Under the pieces are notes generated by a model that saw only the letters and a list, made by a program, of their open reading frames with translations, was not told the origin of the DNA and did no database searches. A stretch of 64,000 bases of DNA from Rhodothermales bacterium (GTDB lineage Bacteria; Bacteroidota; Rhodothermia; Rhodothermales; VXPQ01). The stretch lies in the NCBI GenBank assembly GCA_951812345.1, contig OX638295.1, positions 2,350,965-2,414,964 of the forward strand, written 5' to 3'. Of the stretch, positions 9,117-17,488 are shown one piece after another. The translations under genes were made by a program, and so were the position numbers. The number at the start of each line of letters is the position of its first letter. Position 1 is the first letter of the stretch.

Positions 9117-10322
9117 ATGAACCCACTTCGTACGTTTGCGGCGGCGCTTCTTCTCGGAGCGCTGCTTTCCCTTGTAATGCACGGATCCGCCAGAGCGCAG
9201 GATCCGCCCCGCTTTGCCCTGCAGGACGGCGACCGCGTCGTGCTCGCGGGGGATGGCCTCATCGAACATGCCCAGCGTTTCGGCTATATCGAGGCCGCGC
9301 TCACCGTGCGGCGGCCCGGCCTGACCTTTCGCAACATCGGCTGGAGCGGCGACACGGTTTTCGGCGAGGCCCGAGACCACTACACCCACCCTCCCACGGC
9401 GTTCGAGCACCTTGTGGAGCAACTGACCGCCCCGCAGCCCACCGTGGCCGTGCTGGCGTACGGCGGTACGCTGGCCTTCGAAAACGACGACGCCCTGTCC
9501 GAAGCCGTCGACGGGTATCATACGCTCCTCGACACGCTGGCTACCCGAGACATACGCTGCGTACTCGTCTCCCCTGTTCCGCATGACAAGCACGCATCGC
9601 CCCACCCGGACGTGGCGGCCCTGAACGAACAGCTTGCCGCCGTGCGGGATGCCTTCAGAAAGGTCGCTGCCGTCCGCGAATGCGGCTGGGTCGATCTCTT
9701 CGACGCCATGGCGGAGGAATACGAGCAGGTGGCGCAGCAAGACATCGCCGGTCTTACCGAAAACGGCGTACGACTGAACGGAGCCGGGTACCGGGCGCTG
9801 GCCCGCCGCCTCGTCGAGGCGATGGAACCGCTGCCACCCGGCCTTTCCTCCGATCTTGCGCTGGACATCGACACCGGGAAAATCGCCGGAGGAACGCCCT
9901 ACGGAAGCAGCGAACAGGAAACCGGCGTCCATGCGATCGTCCCGAACCGCCTGCCCTATCCCGGCGAGGCCCGGAACGTGGTCATAACCGGGCTGCCCAG
10001 AGGAACGTACCGCCTGGCGGCGGGGGAACAGACCCTGACCGTCGGCACGGCCCGCGCATGGCGGGAAGGCGTCGCCGTACATCATCCCCAGGAAACCGAA
10101 CAACTGGCCGCCCTGCGCCGCGCCATCGTCGACAAGAACCGGTTATATTTCCGCCAGTACCGCCCGCAGAACGAAACCTACCTTGTGGGATTTCGCCAGT
10201 ACGAACAAGGCCAGAACGCTCCGGAACTTACCGAACTGGACCCGATCATTCACGAAAAGGAAAACGAGATCGGCAGGCTGCGCATCGGCAGCCCGCTCGT
10301 TTTCACGCTGACCCGCGAGTAA
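9117..10322 (+). CDS. SGNH/GDSL-hydrolase-fold protein, catalytic residues missing
   Basis: A 401-residue exported protein with a signal peptide over about residues 1-28 (ending ARAQ). The SGNH fold is recognised from VVLAGDGLIE (block I, residues 41-50), FRNIGWSGDT (block II-like), VLAYGG (block III region) and ENGVRLNGAGY (block V). The nucleophile Ser of the usual GDS is Gly47, and the usual D-x-x-H of block V reads E-N-G-V-R. Both catalytic positions are therefore lost and esterase activity is unlikely. It is separated by one base from the PVC haem protein gene and is presumably translated with it. Such SGNH domains commonly sit beside or inside PVC haem proteins, which suggests a binding or structural partner role. 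Confidence 0.8.
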   Translation: MNPLRTFAAALLLGALLSLVMHGSARAQDPPRFALQDGDRVVLAGDGLIEHAQRFGYIEAALTVRRPGLTFRNIGWSGDTVFGEARDHYTHPPTAFEHLVEQLTAPQPTVAVLAYGGTLAFENDDALSEAVDGYHTLLDTLATRDIRCVLVSPVPHDKHASPHPDVAALNEQLAAVRDAFRKVAAVRECGWVDLFDAMAEEYEQVAQQDIAGLTENGVRLNGAGYRALARRLVEAMEPLPPGLSSDLALDIDTGKIAGGTPYGSSEQETGVHAIVPNRLPYPGEARNVVITGLPRGTYRLAAGEQTLTVGTARAWREGVAVHHPQETEQLAALRRAIVDKNRLYFRQYRPQNETYLVGFRQYEQGQNAPELTELDPIIHEKENEIGRLRIGSPLVFTLTRE

Positions 10323-10323
10323 C

Positions 10324-13300
10324 ATGCGACGATTTCTTCTGACCGCGGTCGGCCTTGCGGTCGCCCCCTCGCTGGCTGCGCAGGACAACCTGACCAATAT
10401 CCCGGATCCCGATCCGGCAGCCCAACTGGCTGCGCTGCACGTAGCGGAGGGATTCGAAATCAACCTCTTCGCCTCCGATCCCATGATCGACCCGCCCATC
10501 CAGATGGCGTGGGACGAACGGGGGAGATTGTTCGTGGCGACCAGCGCATCCTACCCGCAACCCGTACCGGGGCAGGCGGCCAACGACAAGATATTCATCC
10601 TTGAAGACACGGACGGCGACGGGCAGGCGGACCGCTCCATCCTGTTCGCCGACAGCCTGCTTACCCCCACGGGCGTGCTTCCCGGCGACGGCGGCGTATA
10701 TGTGGCCAATTCCACGGAAATCCTGCACCTGCGCGACACGGACGGCGACGGGCGGGCCGACCGGCGGCGCGTGGTGCTTTCGGGGTTCGGCGCGGACGAC
10801 ACGCACCATATTATCCACCGTTTTCTGTGGGGTCCCGACGGGCTGTTTTATCTGAACCAGTCCGTCTATATATATAGCCACATCGAAACGCCCTGGGGCG
10901 TACGCCGCCTCCGACAGGGCGGCATCTGGCAACTCGAACCCTCCACGCTGAAGCTGAATGTGCTGGCCCGCGGCATGTGGAATTCGTGGGGATACGATTT
11001 CGACCGGTGGGGGCAGTCGTTCGCGACGGACGGCGCCGGCGGCGAGGGCGTGTATTTCATCTTTCCCCATGCGGCCTACCGGCCCGCCTACGGGGCCGAG
11101 CGCACGCTCACGGGCCTGAATCCCCAGCAACCCAAATTGTCGGGCCTGGCCTTCCTTTCCGGAAGACATTTCCCCGACTCCCTGAGCGGCCAGCTCATCA
11201 CCAGCGACTTCCGGGCCAATCGGGTCAAACGCTTTGCGCTGACCGAGGACGGCAGCGGCTTTCTATCCGAAGAACAGGAGGACCTGATCTGGACGGATCA
11301 TGTGGCGTTCCGGCCCGTGGACGTGAATGTGGGACCGGACGGGGCCCTGTATCTCGCCGACTGGTACAACCCGATCATCCAGCACGGCGAGGTGGACTTC
11401 CGGGATCCGCGCCGCGATCACCGGCATGGACGAATTTGGCGCGTCACCGCCAAGGGGCAGCAGCCGCTGGCGCCGCCGGCCCTGCACGACGCGTCGGTGG
11501 AAGAGTTGCTGGCGGCGCTTAGCGCGCCCGAAGACTGGACACGGCGACAGGCCAAACGCCTCCTTCGCGAACGCGGCGCCGAGGCGGTCAAGCCGGCCCT
11601 GGACGCACAGGCGCAGCGGATGGACCGCAATGCGCCGGACGCTGCCCACGAATTGCTGCAAATGCTCTGGACCTACCAGGCCATCGGGCGCATGGACGCG
11701 GATTTGCTCCGCGAGACGCTCATGCTGAAGGATCACCGGGCGCGCGCCGCCGCCGTGCGCGTACTGGGCCATTTTCAAAACGAACTCCCCAACACGGATA
11801 CGCTGCTGGCCGCATTGATCGAGGACGAACACCCCCGTGTGCGCAGGGAGGCCATCCATGTGCTGGGCGAACGGGGGATGGTCGGCGGCGCCGAAGCCGG
11901 GGCCAACGCCGCATCCGTAGCGCTGCGGGCCCTTGACCGCCCCATGGACGATTTCCTGGATTACGCGTTGTGGCACGCGATCCGGAGGCTGGAGCCACAC
12001 TGGATGCCGCGTTTCAAGGAAGACAGTACGTTTCTCGGCACAGACCTGCGACACATTGCCTTTGCCTTGCAGACGGCGGAAGCGCCGGAAGCGGCGGCGC
12101 GCCTTGCAGAGCATTACGCCAACGGGGAAATCCCCGAAGACATGACCGCAAGCGCGCTGGAAGCCCTTGCGGAGCGTGGAGCCGCCGGGGAAATGGAAAC
12201 GCTCCTTGATCTTGCGGTCCGCGAAGAAACGCGCGGCGAAAACGGCGCGGTCGAACACCTCGACGCCCTGCTGACCGCCTCGGAAGACGAGGAGCGTCGC
12301 CCCGCCGACGCCACCGACCGGCTGCGGATGCTGCTCGAACGCGAAGACCCGGAAATCCGTACGCGGGCGGCCCGCCTCGCCGGAGCATGGGGCGAAACGA
12401 CGCTGCGATCTTCCCTGACGGACCTTGTGGAGGAACAGGAAGAAGCCGTGCAGGAAGCAGGACTGGAAGGCCTCGCCGCACTGCAGGACAGCACCAGTAT
12501 CGCCTGGTTGACGGCCCTTGTCGAAGACTCGGATCGCCCGCAGGCCTTGCGGCTGGAAGCGGCCCGGCTCCTGCCCTCCGCCGATGTCGAAAAAGCCGCT
12601 TCCGTCGCCGTTGCTTTTTTGAATGCAGCCACGGAGGATATAGACCCCTGGCCGCTTTTCAATGCATTCTTCCTGCAGGAAGGGGGGCGCGACGCCCTGA
12701 CGGACGCCCTGAACGAAGATGCAGGCGGGGCGACTATTCCGGCGGTCTTTGCGCAGGAAGGACTGGACCGCATCCGGGGACGCAACAGCAGCTACGAACC
12801 GCTCCGCGAAGCCTTTCTGGCCTCGGGGGCCGTCTCCACCGAGCCCCGCGTCGATCCCGACATGGACGGCTGGGCGTTGCAACGCCTCCATTACGATGTG
12901 AAAGGCAGAGGCAGCCCGGCCCGAGGCGAAGCGCTGTATGGGCGGCTGCAGTGCGCCAGTTGCCATGTGATTGGCGGGGCCGGCGGGCTCGCGGGTCCGG
13001 ATTTGTCGGATATCGGCGTGACAGCCCCCATCGACTATCTCACGGAATCCCTGCTGAAACCGGAGGAGGCCGTCAAGGACGGGTATACCCTGATACGCAT
13101 CGTGCATACGGACGGCGGCATCATGACAGGAAATCTCGTGGGCGAAACGGATTCGGAAGTGCTTGTGCGGGACGCCGCCGGAAGCGTAGAGCGCATTCCG
13201 AAAAGCCGCATCCAGACGCAGGAAATCATTCCGGGATCGCTCATGCCGCCGGGGCTTACCGCATCGCTCGACCGGGACGAGTTCGTGGACCTGGTGGCCT

Positions 13301-13800
13301 TTTTGTCCGCACTGGGCGAAGAAGGACCGTACCGGGCGCCTGCATGGCCGGAAGGCGAACAAACGGTCCGGCGCTGGCGCGTGCTGCAACACTCCGACGA
13401 GGCTGCCGAAGGGTTCCGGCAAACGGGCGTCTCGTTCGCCGCAGCCGCGCAAGACCTGATGTGGATGCCTGTGCACAGTACGGTGGCCGGAGACTTGCCC
13501 CTTGCGGAACTACCCGAAGCGGGCGGATACAGCGCGGCGTACTTCGAGGTAGACGTCGAAACGGCGGGCCCGGTCGCATTGGCCGTGCATCCCCCGAACG
13601 ACAGGTCGGAGGGGATATCGGCCTGGGTAGACGGGCAGGCGACGCCGCTCAGCGAAGGGCGGATCGAGTTCGCCGGCGAGACGGGACGGCGCCGCATTAC
13701 GCTCGCCATAGACCGCGCGCAACACGCGGAAGGCGCTGTGCACGTGAAACTGCTTGCCGGACCCGGGAGCGCAGAGGCGTCCGTGGTAAAAGGGTGGTAA
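10324..13800 (+). CDS. PVC-type haem-binding protein (membrane-bound dehydrogenase-like propeller, HEAT repeats, cytochrome c)
   Basis: A 1158-residue exported protein. After a short signal peptide, residues ~25-380 form a propeller of the kind annotated as a putative membrane-bound dehydrogenase (GFEINLFASDPMIDPPIQMAWDE split here as PIQMAWDERGRLFV; LYLADWYNP near 345). About 390-820 is alpha-helical with HEAT-like repeats. A cytochrome c motif CASCH lies at residues 877-881, followed by GPDLSDIG and a probable distal Met in the MPPGL segment, matching the Planctomycete/Verrucomicrobia haem-binding domain. A C-terminal ~120-residue beta domain follows. Probably a periplasmic oxidoreductase acting on a sugar-like substrate; substrate unknown. 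Operonic with the SGNH-like gene (1 bp). Confidence 0.88.
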   Translation: MRRFLLTAVGLAVAPSLAAQDNLTNIPDPDPAAQLAALHVAEGFEINLFASDPMIDPPIQMAWDERGRLFVATSASYPQPVPGQAANDKIFILEDTDGDGQADRSILFADSLLTPTGVLPGDGGVYVANSTEILHLRDTDGDGRADRRRVVLSGFGADDTHHIIHRFLWGPDGLFYLNQSVYIYSHIETPWGVRRLRQGGIWQLEPSTLKLNVLARGMWNSWGYDFDRWGQSFATDGAGGEGVYFIFPHAAYRPAYGAERTLTGLNPQQPKLSGLAFLSGRHFPDSLSGQLITSDFRANRVKRFALTEDGSGFLSEEQEDLIWTDHVAFRPVDVNVGPDGALYLADWYNPIIQHGEVDFRDPRRDHRHGRIWRVTAKGQQPLAPPALHDASVEELLAALSAPEDWTRRQAKRLLRERGAEAVKPALDAQAQRMDRNAPDAAHELLQMLWTYQAIGRMDADLLRETLMLKDHRARAAAVRVLGHFQNELPNTDTLLAALIEDEHPRVRREAIHVLGERGMVGGAEAGANAASVALRALDRPMDDFLDYALWHAIRRLEPHWMPRFKEDSTFLGTDLRHIAFALQTAEAPEAAARLAEHYANGEIPEDMTASALEALAERGAAGEMETLLDLAVREETRGENGAVEHLDALLTASEDEERRPADATDRLRMLLEREDPEIRTRAARLAGAWGETTLRSSLTDLVEEQEEAVQEAGLEGLAALQDSTSIAWLTALVEDSDRPQALRLEAARLLPSADVEKAASVAVAFLNAATEDIDPWPLFNAFFLQEGGRDALTDALNEDAGGATIPAVFAQEGLDRIRGRNSSYEPLREAFLASGAVSTEPRVDPDMDGWALQRLHYDVKGRGSPARGEALYGRLQCASCHVIGGAGGLAGPDLSDIGVTAPIDYLTESLLKPEEAVKDGYTLIRIVHTDGGIMTGNLVGETDSEVLVRDAAGSVERIPKSRIQTQEIIPGSLMPPGLTASLDRDEFVDLVAFLSALGEEGPYRAPAWPEGEQTVRRWRVLQHSDEAAEGFRQTGVSFAAAAQDLMWMPVHSTVAGDLPLAELPEAGGYSAAYFEVDVETAGPVALAVHPPNDRSEGISAWVDGQATPLSEGRIEFAGETGRRRITLAIDRAQHAEGAVHVKLLAGPGSAEASVVKGW

Positions 13801-13860
13801 ATGAGTAGAAAAGGTATAAAAAAGGTATAGAAATGGTATAAAAAAGGTATAGAAAAGGCG
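13801..13860 (+). repeat. 11-bp A-tract tandem array 1
   Basis: Starting one base after the stop of the haem protein gene, GGTATA recurs at 13813, 13824, 13835 and 13846, exactly 11 bp apart, each followed by a run of A (AAAAAA or GAAAA). A fifth GG falls in phase at 13857. An 11-bp period keeps the A-tracts on one face of the helix, so the DNA is expected to be intrinsically curved. A closely related array with the same lead-in (ATGAGTAGAAA) is at 59963. Confidence 0.85.
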
Positions 13861-14119
13861 CTTTTATCAAATCACAGTCGTCCCTTTAGAAGCCCCGCGA
13901 CCGGCGTCGAATGCATAAAAGGCGCCCGCCGCGACAGATCTGAAGGCGGCAACGCGGCCGTTCCAGCGCAAGGCGGGCCGCCATGCCCCACAGGGGTGTT
14001 GAGGCCGACAAGGTGTCTATAGAAACGATCGCGGCAAAAAATTGCTTTTTTATCCCTTGCCCCTGAACAAGCCCGCTCGATGCTCGTAAGACCGAAACGG
14101 GAAGTCGGGGGATAACGCC
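13861..14119. other. Intergenic region before the small coiled-coil genes
   Basis: No gene is supported. A long minus-strand open frame crosses this stretch but is antisense to the two small genes and looks spurious. A short palindrome GCAAAAAATTGC followed by T-rich sequence lies near 14032-14052 and may be part of the promoter of the small gene at 14120; no clear Shine-Dalgarno precedes that gene. Confidence 0.35.
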
Positions 14120-14344
14120 ATGGCCCATACGATGGAGTATCAGGAACTGCTGAAACGCTTCGATAAACTTGAAGCCCGGTATGCTACCCGGGATTTCGTG
14201 CGAGCGGAAATCAATTCTGTTCGGGCGGAAATCAATTCCGTTCGGACGGAAATCAAAGCCTCCGAAACCCGAATGATCCAGTGGTTCATCGGAACGGCGA
14301 TCGCCCTTACGCTGGCCATGCTTGGCATCGAAAACCTGCTTTAA
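14120..14344 (+). CDS. Small coiled-coil membrane protein, copy 1
   Basis: 74 residues. The first ~48 form a charged heptad-like helix (YQELLKRFDKLEARYATRDF followed by two RAEINSV/RTEI repeats), then a single hydrophobic segment (about 51-70, WFIGTAIALTLAMLGI). The architecture resembles small DUF1640- or XhlA-like proteins, but I cannot assign a family. The 7-residue repeat RAEINSV is encoded by tandem 21-bp units. It is followed 12 bp later by a paralogue. The ATG at 14120 is chosen because the paralogue starts at the equivalent place (M..TMEY). Function unknown; may oligomerise at the inner membrane. Confidence 0.65.
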   Translation: MAHTMEYQELLKRFDKLEARYATRDFVRAEINSVRAEINSVRTEIKASETRMIQWFIGTAIALTLAMLGIENLL

Positions 14345-14356
14345 ATTCGGGACGCC

Positions 14357-14599
14357 ATGCCCGATACAATGGAATACAAAGCATTGCTGGAGCGCTTCGA
14401 TACACTCGAAGCCCGGTATGCTACCAAAGACTTTGTCCGGGCAGAGATCGCTGAAGTCCGGATAGAGGTCGCCGAAGTGCGGATAGAAGTCGCCGGGATC
14501 CGCACGGAAATCAAATCCGTCGAGAACCGCTTGTTGAACCGGGTCTCCGTCGGCGCCATCTTGATTATCACCGCCATCATAGGCGGGTATTTCGTGTAG
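14357..14599 (+). CDS. Small coiled-coil membrane protein, copy 2
   Basis: 80 residues, paralogous to the gene just upstream: TMEYKALLERFDTLEARYAT versus TMEYQELLKRFDKLEARYAT. The coiled coil contains three tandem 7-residue units (AEVRIEV, AEVRIEV, AGIRTEI), then SVENRLLNR and a hydrophobic C-terminus (VSVGAILIITAIIGGYFV). The number of 7-residue units differs from copy 1, so the rod has changed length by slippage of 21-bp units. Probably co-transcribed with copy 1. Function unknown. Confidence 0.65.
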   Translation: MPDTMEYKALLERFDTLEARYATKDFVRAEIAEVRIEVAEVRIEVAGIRTEIKSVENRLLNRVSVGAILIITAIIGGYFV

Positions 14600-14724
14600 A
14601 ATGACCGCCGCGGCTTTTCTGCCCGAAATTATAGAACCAAAGACGGAAAGCCTGCCAAATCCATGACTCCTCCGCTTCCCAGGCAAACTATCGCTGGTGA
14701 AAAATCCACTTGATCGGAGTAATA

Positions 14725-14751
14725 AACCGGGTCTCCGTCGGCACCGCCTTG
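14725..14751 (+). pseudogene. Remnant of a third coiled-coil membrane protein copy
   Basis: Twenty-seven bases here match 14537-14563 inside copy 2 (the part encoding NRVSVGAIL) at 24 positions. No start or open frame surrounds them. This is best read as the relic of a third tandem copy. Confidence 0.45.
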
Positions 14752-14769
14752 CCGCACCGATATAACGCG

Positions 14770-14801
14770 AAAGGCCCTTCCCCGCAAGAGGAAGGGCCTT
14801 T
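14770..14801. terminator. Bidirectional intrinsic terminator
   Basis: A 12-bp perfect stem (AAAGGCCCTTCC at 14770-14781 with 14790-14801) and an 8-base loop. On the plus strand it is followed by TCTTTATCC, on the minus strand only by CGCG. It lies between the convergent small membrane genes (plus) and the truncated VCBS gene (minus) and could end both. Confidence 0.7.
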
Positions 14802-14845
14802 CTTTATCCTTGCGAACAAGGACGGAGATGGCGGGGTTGCCCGCG

Positions 14846-15493
14846 TTACTTGACGAGCACCATCTGCTTCACCTGCCGGAAATCGGGGGTCTCCAGCGAG
14901 TAGAAATAGACGCCGCTCGCCGGCTGCGCCCCGGACGCCGTGCGTCCATCCCACTGCACCCGATACGTTCCGGGTTGTTGCGTAACCCCGTTCACCAGCG
15001 TCGTCACGACACGCCCCAAGCTGTCGAAGACGCGCACAGTAACCGTCGCGGCCTCCATAACCTCGTACTCGATGGTGGTGGAGGGATTGAACGGATTCGG
15101 GTAGTTCTGGTGGAGTACGAACCGGTCGGGCAGTTCGAACGGCTCGTCTTCCGTACCCACCGGCTCCATTCCTGTAGCTTCCAGCACGATGAGCAGCGGT
15201 TGGCCCGGATTACTCGCGTACAGGTTCGTCAAAACGACCTCGTTGTGGCCGTCGCCGTCGAGATCATCGGAAATGCGAAGCGGATAATACCGCTCGACAA
15301 CGCCCCCTTCATCCGCCGAGTTGACCATCTCGGTCCACGTGTAGCTCGTCGAGTCGGCAGGACTTCCGGAGCCATTGTACTCAATGCGCATGACGGTCTC
15401 GGATATACCGGTCGTGGCCACCACATCGAAATTACCGTCCCCGTCGATATCGCCGATATCTCCTCTTTTCCGGAAATACGACTGGGCAAACAA
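14846..15493 (-). pseudogene. 5'-truncated VCBS-repeat protein with T9SS sorting domain
   Basis: Open for 215 codons from a TTG at 15493, but there is no signal peptide. The frame enters directly into FG-GAP sequence (GDIDGDGNFDVVA, SDDLDGDGHNEVVL) and ends with an intact T9SS domain (FVLHQNYPNPFNPSTTIEYE ... RQVKQMVLVK). A cargo of this class normally has an export signal and several more propeller repeats, as the 632-residue gene at 27392 does. The homology break is at 15470, where sequence copied from an intergenic region (see the repeats at 15470 and 17317) begins. Hence the 5' part was most likely lost by deletion or recombination. If expressed it would stay in the cytoplasm. Confidence 0.7.
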
Positions 15494-15664
15494 GGTACGG
15501 TCGTTAATATGTTGTTAACAGCGAGTTAGTAAATGAGCCATGGCCTAAAGACGCAAGCCCACCCGTCATATTTATGCAAAAATCCCAATAATTTATGCAA
15601 GAACAAGGGATTACCGGACTTTCTCCCGGCGCGTATTGATCCGGATCAGACCGGAAGGGGTCGT
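15470..15664. repeat. Segmental repeat, copy A
   Basis: Roughly 190 bp related to 17317-17488. Shared blocks include CCGGAAATACG, GGGCAAACAAGG, AAAGACGCAAG, TTTATGCA and CCCGGCGCGT, in the same order. The copy includes the 3' end of a lipoprotein-like gene plus the intergenic DNA beyond it, and fuses to the middle of the VCBS gene at 15470. Confidence 0.7.
15611..15664 (-). pseudogene. C-terminal remnant of an IPT-lipoprotein paralogue
   Basis: Reads TTPSGLIRINTRREKVR then stop, against TTPPGLFRINTRREAAQ at the end of the intact lipoprotein gene at 17435. Only these 17 codons survive; upstream the homology ends before the terminator at 15689. Confidence 0.65.
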
Positions 15665-15688
15665 AAACGACCACAACTGACGTAACCG

Positions 15689-15726
15689 AAAAGGCGCCTC
15701 TCCTCGCGAAAGGAGAGGCGCCTTTT
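15689..15726. terminator. Strong intrinsic terminator hairpin
   Basis: A 16-bp perfect stem (15689-15704 with 15711-15726, sequence AAAAGGCGCCTCTCCT) and a 6-base loop. It is 55 bp past the stop of the minus-strand beta-propeller gene. The minus-strand copy ends CTTTTCGG; the plus side has a longer T-run. Confidence 0.75.
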
Positions 15727-15781
15727 CCTTTTTCCCCCAATCCCTGCGAACAGGAATTACGGACCGTCCTGAACAGACAAC

Positions 15782-17215
15782 CTACTTCAGCAACGCCATC
15801 TGCCGGACCTGACGGAAACCGGGTCCCTGGAGCGCATAGAAATAGATGCCGCTTGCGGGCCGTATGCCGGCATCCGAGAGCCCGTTCCATTGCACCCTGT
15901 ACGCGCCTGGCTGCTGTACGACATTGTTCACCAGGGTAGCCACCGTGCGGCCCATGCTGTCGTACACGCGAAGCGTAATCGAAGCCGCTTCTCCGAGTTC
16001 GTACTCAATGGTGGTGGAGGGATTGAACGGATTCGGGTAGTTCTGGTGGAGCGCGAATCGGTCGGGCAGTTCGGACGGCGCATCTTCTACGCTCGTCGGC
16101 CCCATGCGCACGAATTTCTGGACGGAGGGCGGAAGCTGATTGAACTGGCATACATACGCCGTATTCCCGTCCGGAGAAAAGGCAATGCCCCGAGGACGCC
16201 CATCCGGAATCCCATCCGCCCCGGCAAGGTCGGAAAGATTTTCCGGGGTAGATATATCCCACTTGATGCTATCGAGCGCCGTGGGAATCATGTCCACGGC
16301 AAGATCATCGATATCGAACGCGTAATGGGTCTGGATCGACCAGGATGTTGCGACCGGGTTGCCATCTGCGTCTACGTACGTATTCGCCGCATCGTTGGAC
16401 GAACCGGCGCCTACCCACAGGCGCCCAGCCGGATCAAAGCCGAACGACTCCGCAGAAACCCCCGGAATCACTGTGCCCAAAGAATCATACGGCGAAAACT
16501 CGTCGGGACGAGCGTATTCGGTGACCCCTCTGTTCGTATAACCTGCCCAGAAGATGCGGTGCCCGTCCGGAGAAACGGCGAAATCCCGCGAAAAGCCAGG
16601 AGCCGCATCCACCGCATTGCCCACGATGGACAAGTCATCCGGATTCAGCATAATTATGGGTTGCGCAGGACATACGGCGGCCACGAAGATGTTGTCGTTG
16701 CTGGCCGCTGCTTCCGCCAGACTACAGAAGTCAGAGAATGTGTTTTTGGCCATGGCCACGCCCGTTTTATAGTCCAGCTTATAGAGCGTTGTCCACTGGG
16801 ATACGAGGATATTCCCATCCATGTCCGTGGAAAGGCCGCGTCCGCTTTTGCCCTCCCAGGCGGTCCCGTTCCAGAAACCGCCGAGCGTATCGTCAATGGC
16901 CCCATCGCCTGAGGACACGAACTTGATGGGCGATAAGTCGGACGGGGTGCCATCCGCATTGAACACGTAAATGACACGAGTCGGTTGCCAGGCATTGTCC
17001 ATCTGGGGAACCTGCACGCTGTCCTTGGCGCCGAACGGCTGTACCCAAACCTTTCCGTCCGGGTCCACGGCCACGCCATGCACGCTGCTCCACTGAAGCG
17101 GATTCCCGTCGGCGTCTTCCGCCACAGGAGAAACGCCGCCCTCGTAGGTCCATTGCCCGAAGGCTGTGGCCGGAGCAAGCAGAATCGCAAAAAGAATTAG
17201 TAGAAATCGTTTCAT
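15782..17215 (-). CDS. Secreted beta-propeller protein with T9SS sorting domain
   Basis: 477 residues with a signal peptide (MKRFLLILFAILLAPATAFG). The body has NHL/SMP-30-like propeller strands with the recurring pattern 'VDPDGKVWV', 'DMDGNILVS', 'SPDGHRIFW', 'DPAGRLWVG', 'SPDGNTAYV'. The last ~85 residues are a T9SS type A sorting domain (FALHQNYPNPFNPSTTIEYE ... QVRQMALLK), very similar to that of the truncated gene at 14846. The two genes also share terminator placement, so their 3' ends appear duplicated. Exported to the cell surface or medium. No enzymatic residues are evident; a binding or monitoring role is only a guess. Confidence 0.85.
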   Translation of the reverse strand: MKRFLLILFAILLAPATAFGQWTYEGGVSPVAEDADGNPLQWSSVHGVAVDPDGKVWVQPFGAKDSVQVPQMDNAWQPTRVIYVFNADGTPSDLSPIKFVSSGDGAIDDTLGGFWNGTAWEGKSGRGLSTDMDGNILVSQWTTLYKLDYKTGVAMAKNTFSDFCSLAEAAASNDNIFVAAVCPAQPIIMLNPDDLSIVGNAVDAAPGFSRDFAVSPDGHRIFWAGYTNRGVTEYARPDEFSPYDSLGTVIPGVSAESFGFDPAGRLWVGAGSSNDAANTYVDADGNPVATSWSIQTHYAFDIDDLAVDMIPTALDSIKWDISTPENLSDLAGADGIPDGRPRGIAFSPDGNTAYVCQFNQLPPSVQKFVRMGPTSVEDAPSELPDRFALHQNYPNPFNPSTTIEYELGEAASITLRVYDSMGRTVATLVNNVVQQPGAYRVQWNGLSDAGIRPASGIYFYALQGPGFRQVRQMALLK

Positions 17216-17316
17216 GTTTTCAGGGGGTGTGGTTTACAGAGGCAACGCAGCACACTTCGGGACAGGAACACTCCTTACTTGCGGCGACGCGAAAGCACTA
17301 TACCTTATTTAATTTA

Positions 17317-17488
17317 CCGGAAATACGCCAGGGCAAACAAGGCATGGCCGTTAATGTTATTTACAGTGAGGTAATAAATGCGCTATGCTCCAAAGACGCA
17401 AGTCCACGCACCATTTTATGCAGGAAAAGGTAATTTATTGCGCTGCTTCCCGGCGCGTGTTGATTCGAAACAAACCGGGAGGGGTCGT
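17317..17488. repeat. Segmental repeat, copy B
   Basis: The intact counterpart of 15470-15664: it covers the last ~18 codons of the IPT lipoprotein gene and most of the gap before the beta-propeller gene. Its context (lipoprotein gene, spacer, sorting-domain gene) is probably the ancestral arrangement. Confidence 0.7.

Noticed and set aside
13886..14686. A 266-codon minus-strand frame over the small membrane genes
   Set aside because: The plus-strand pair shows protein-level conservation (TMEY...LEARYAT) and a coherent coiled-coil/membrane design; the antisense product merely mirrors their repeats.
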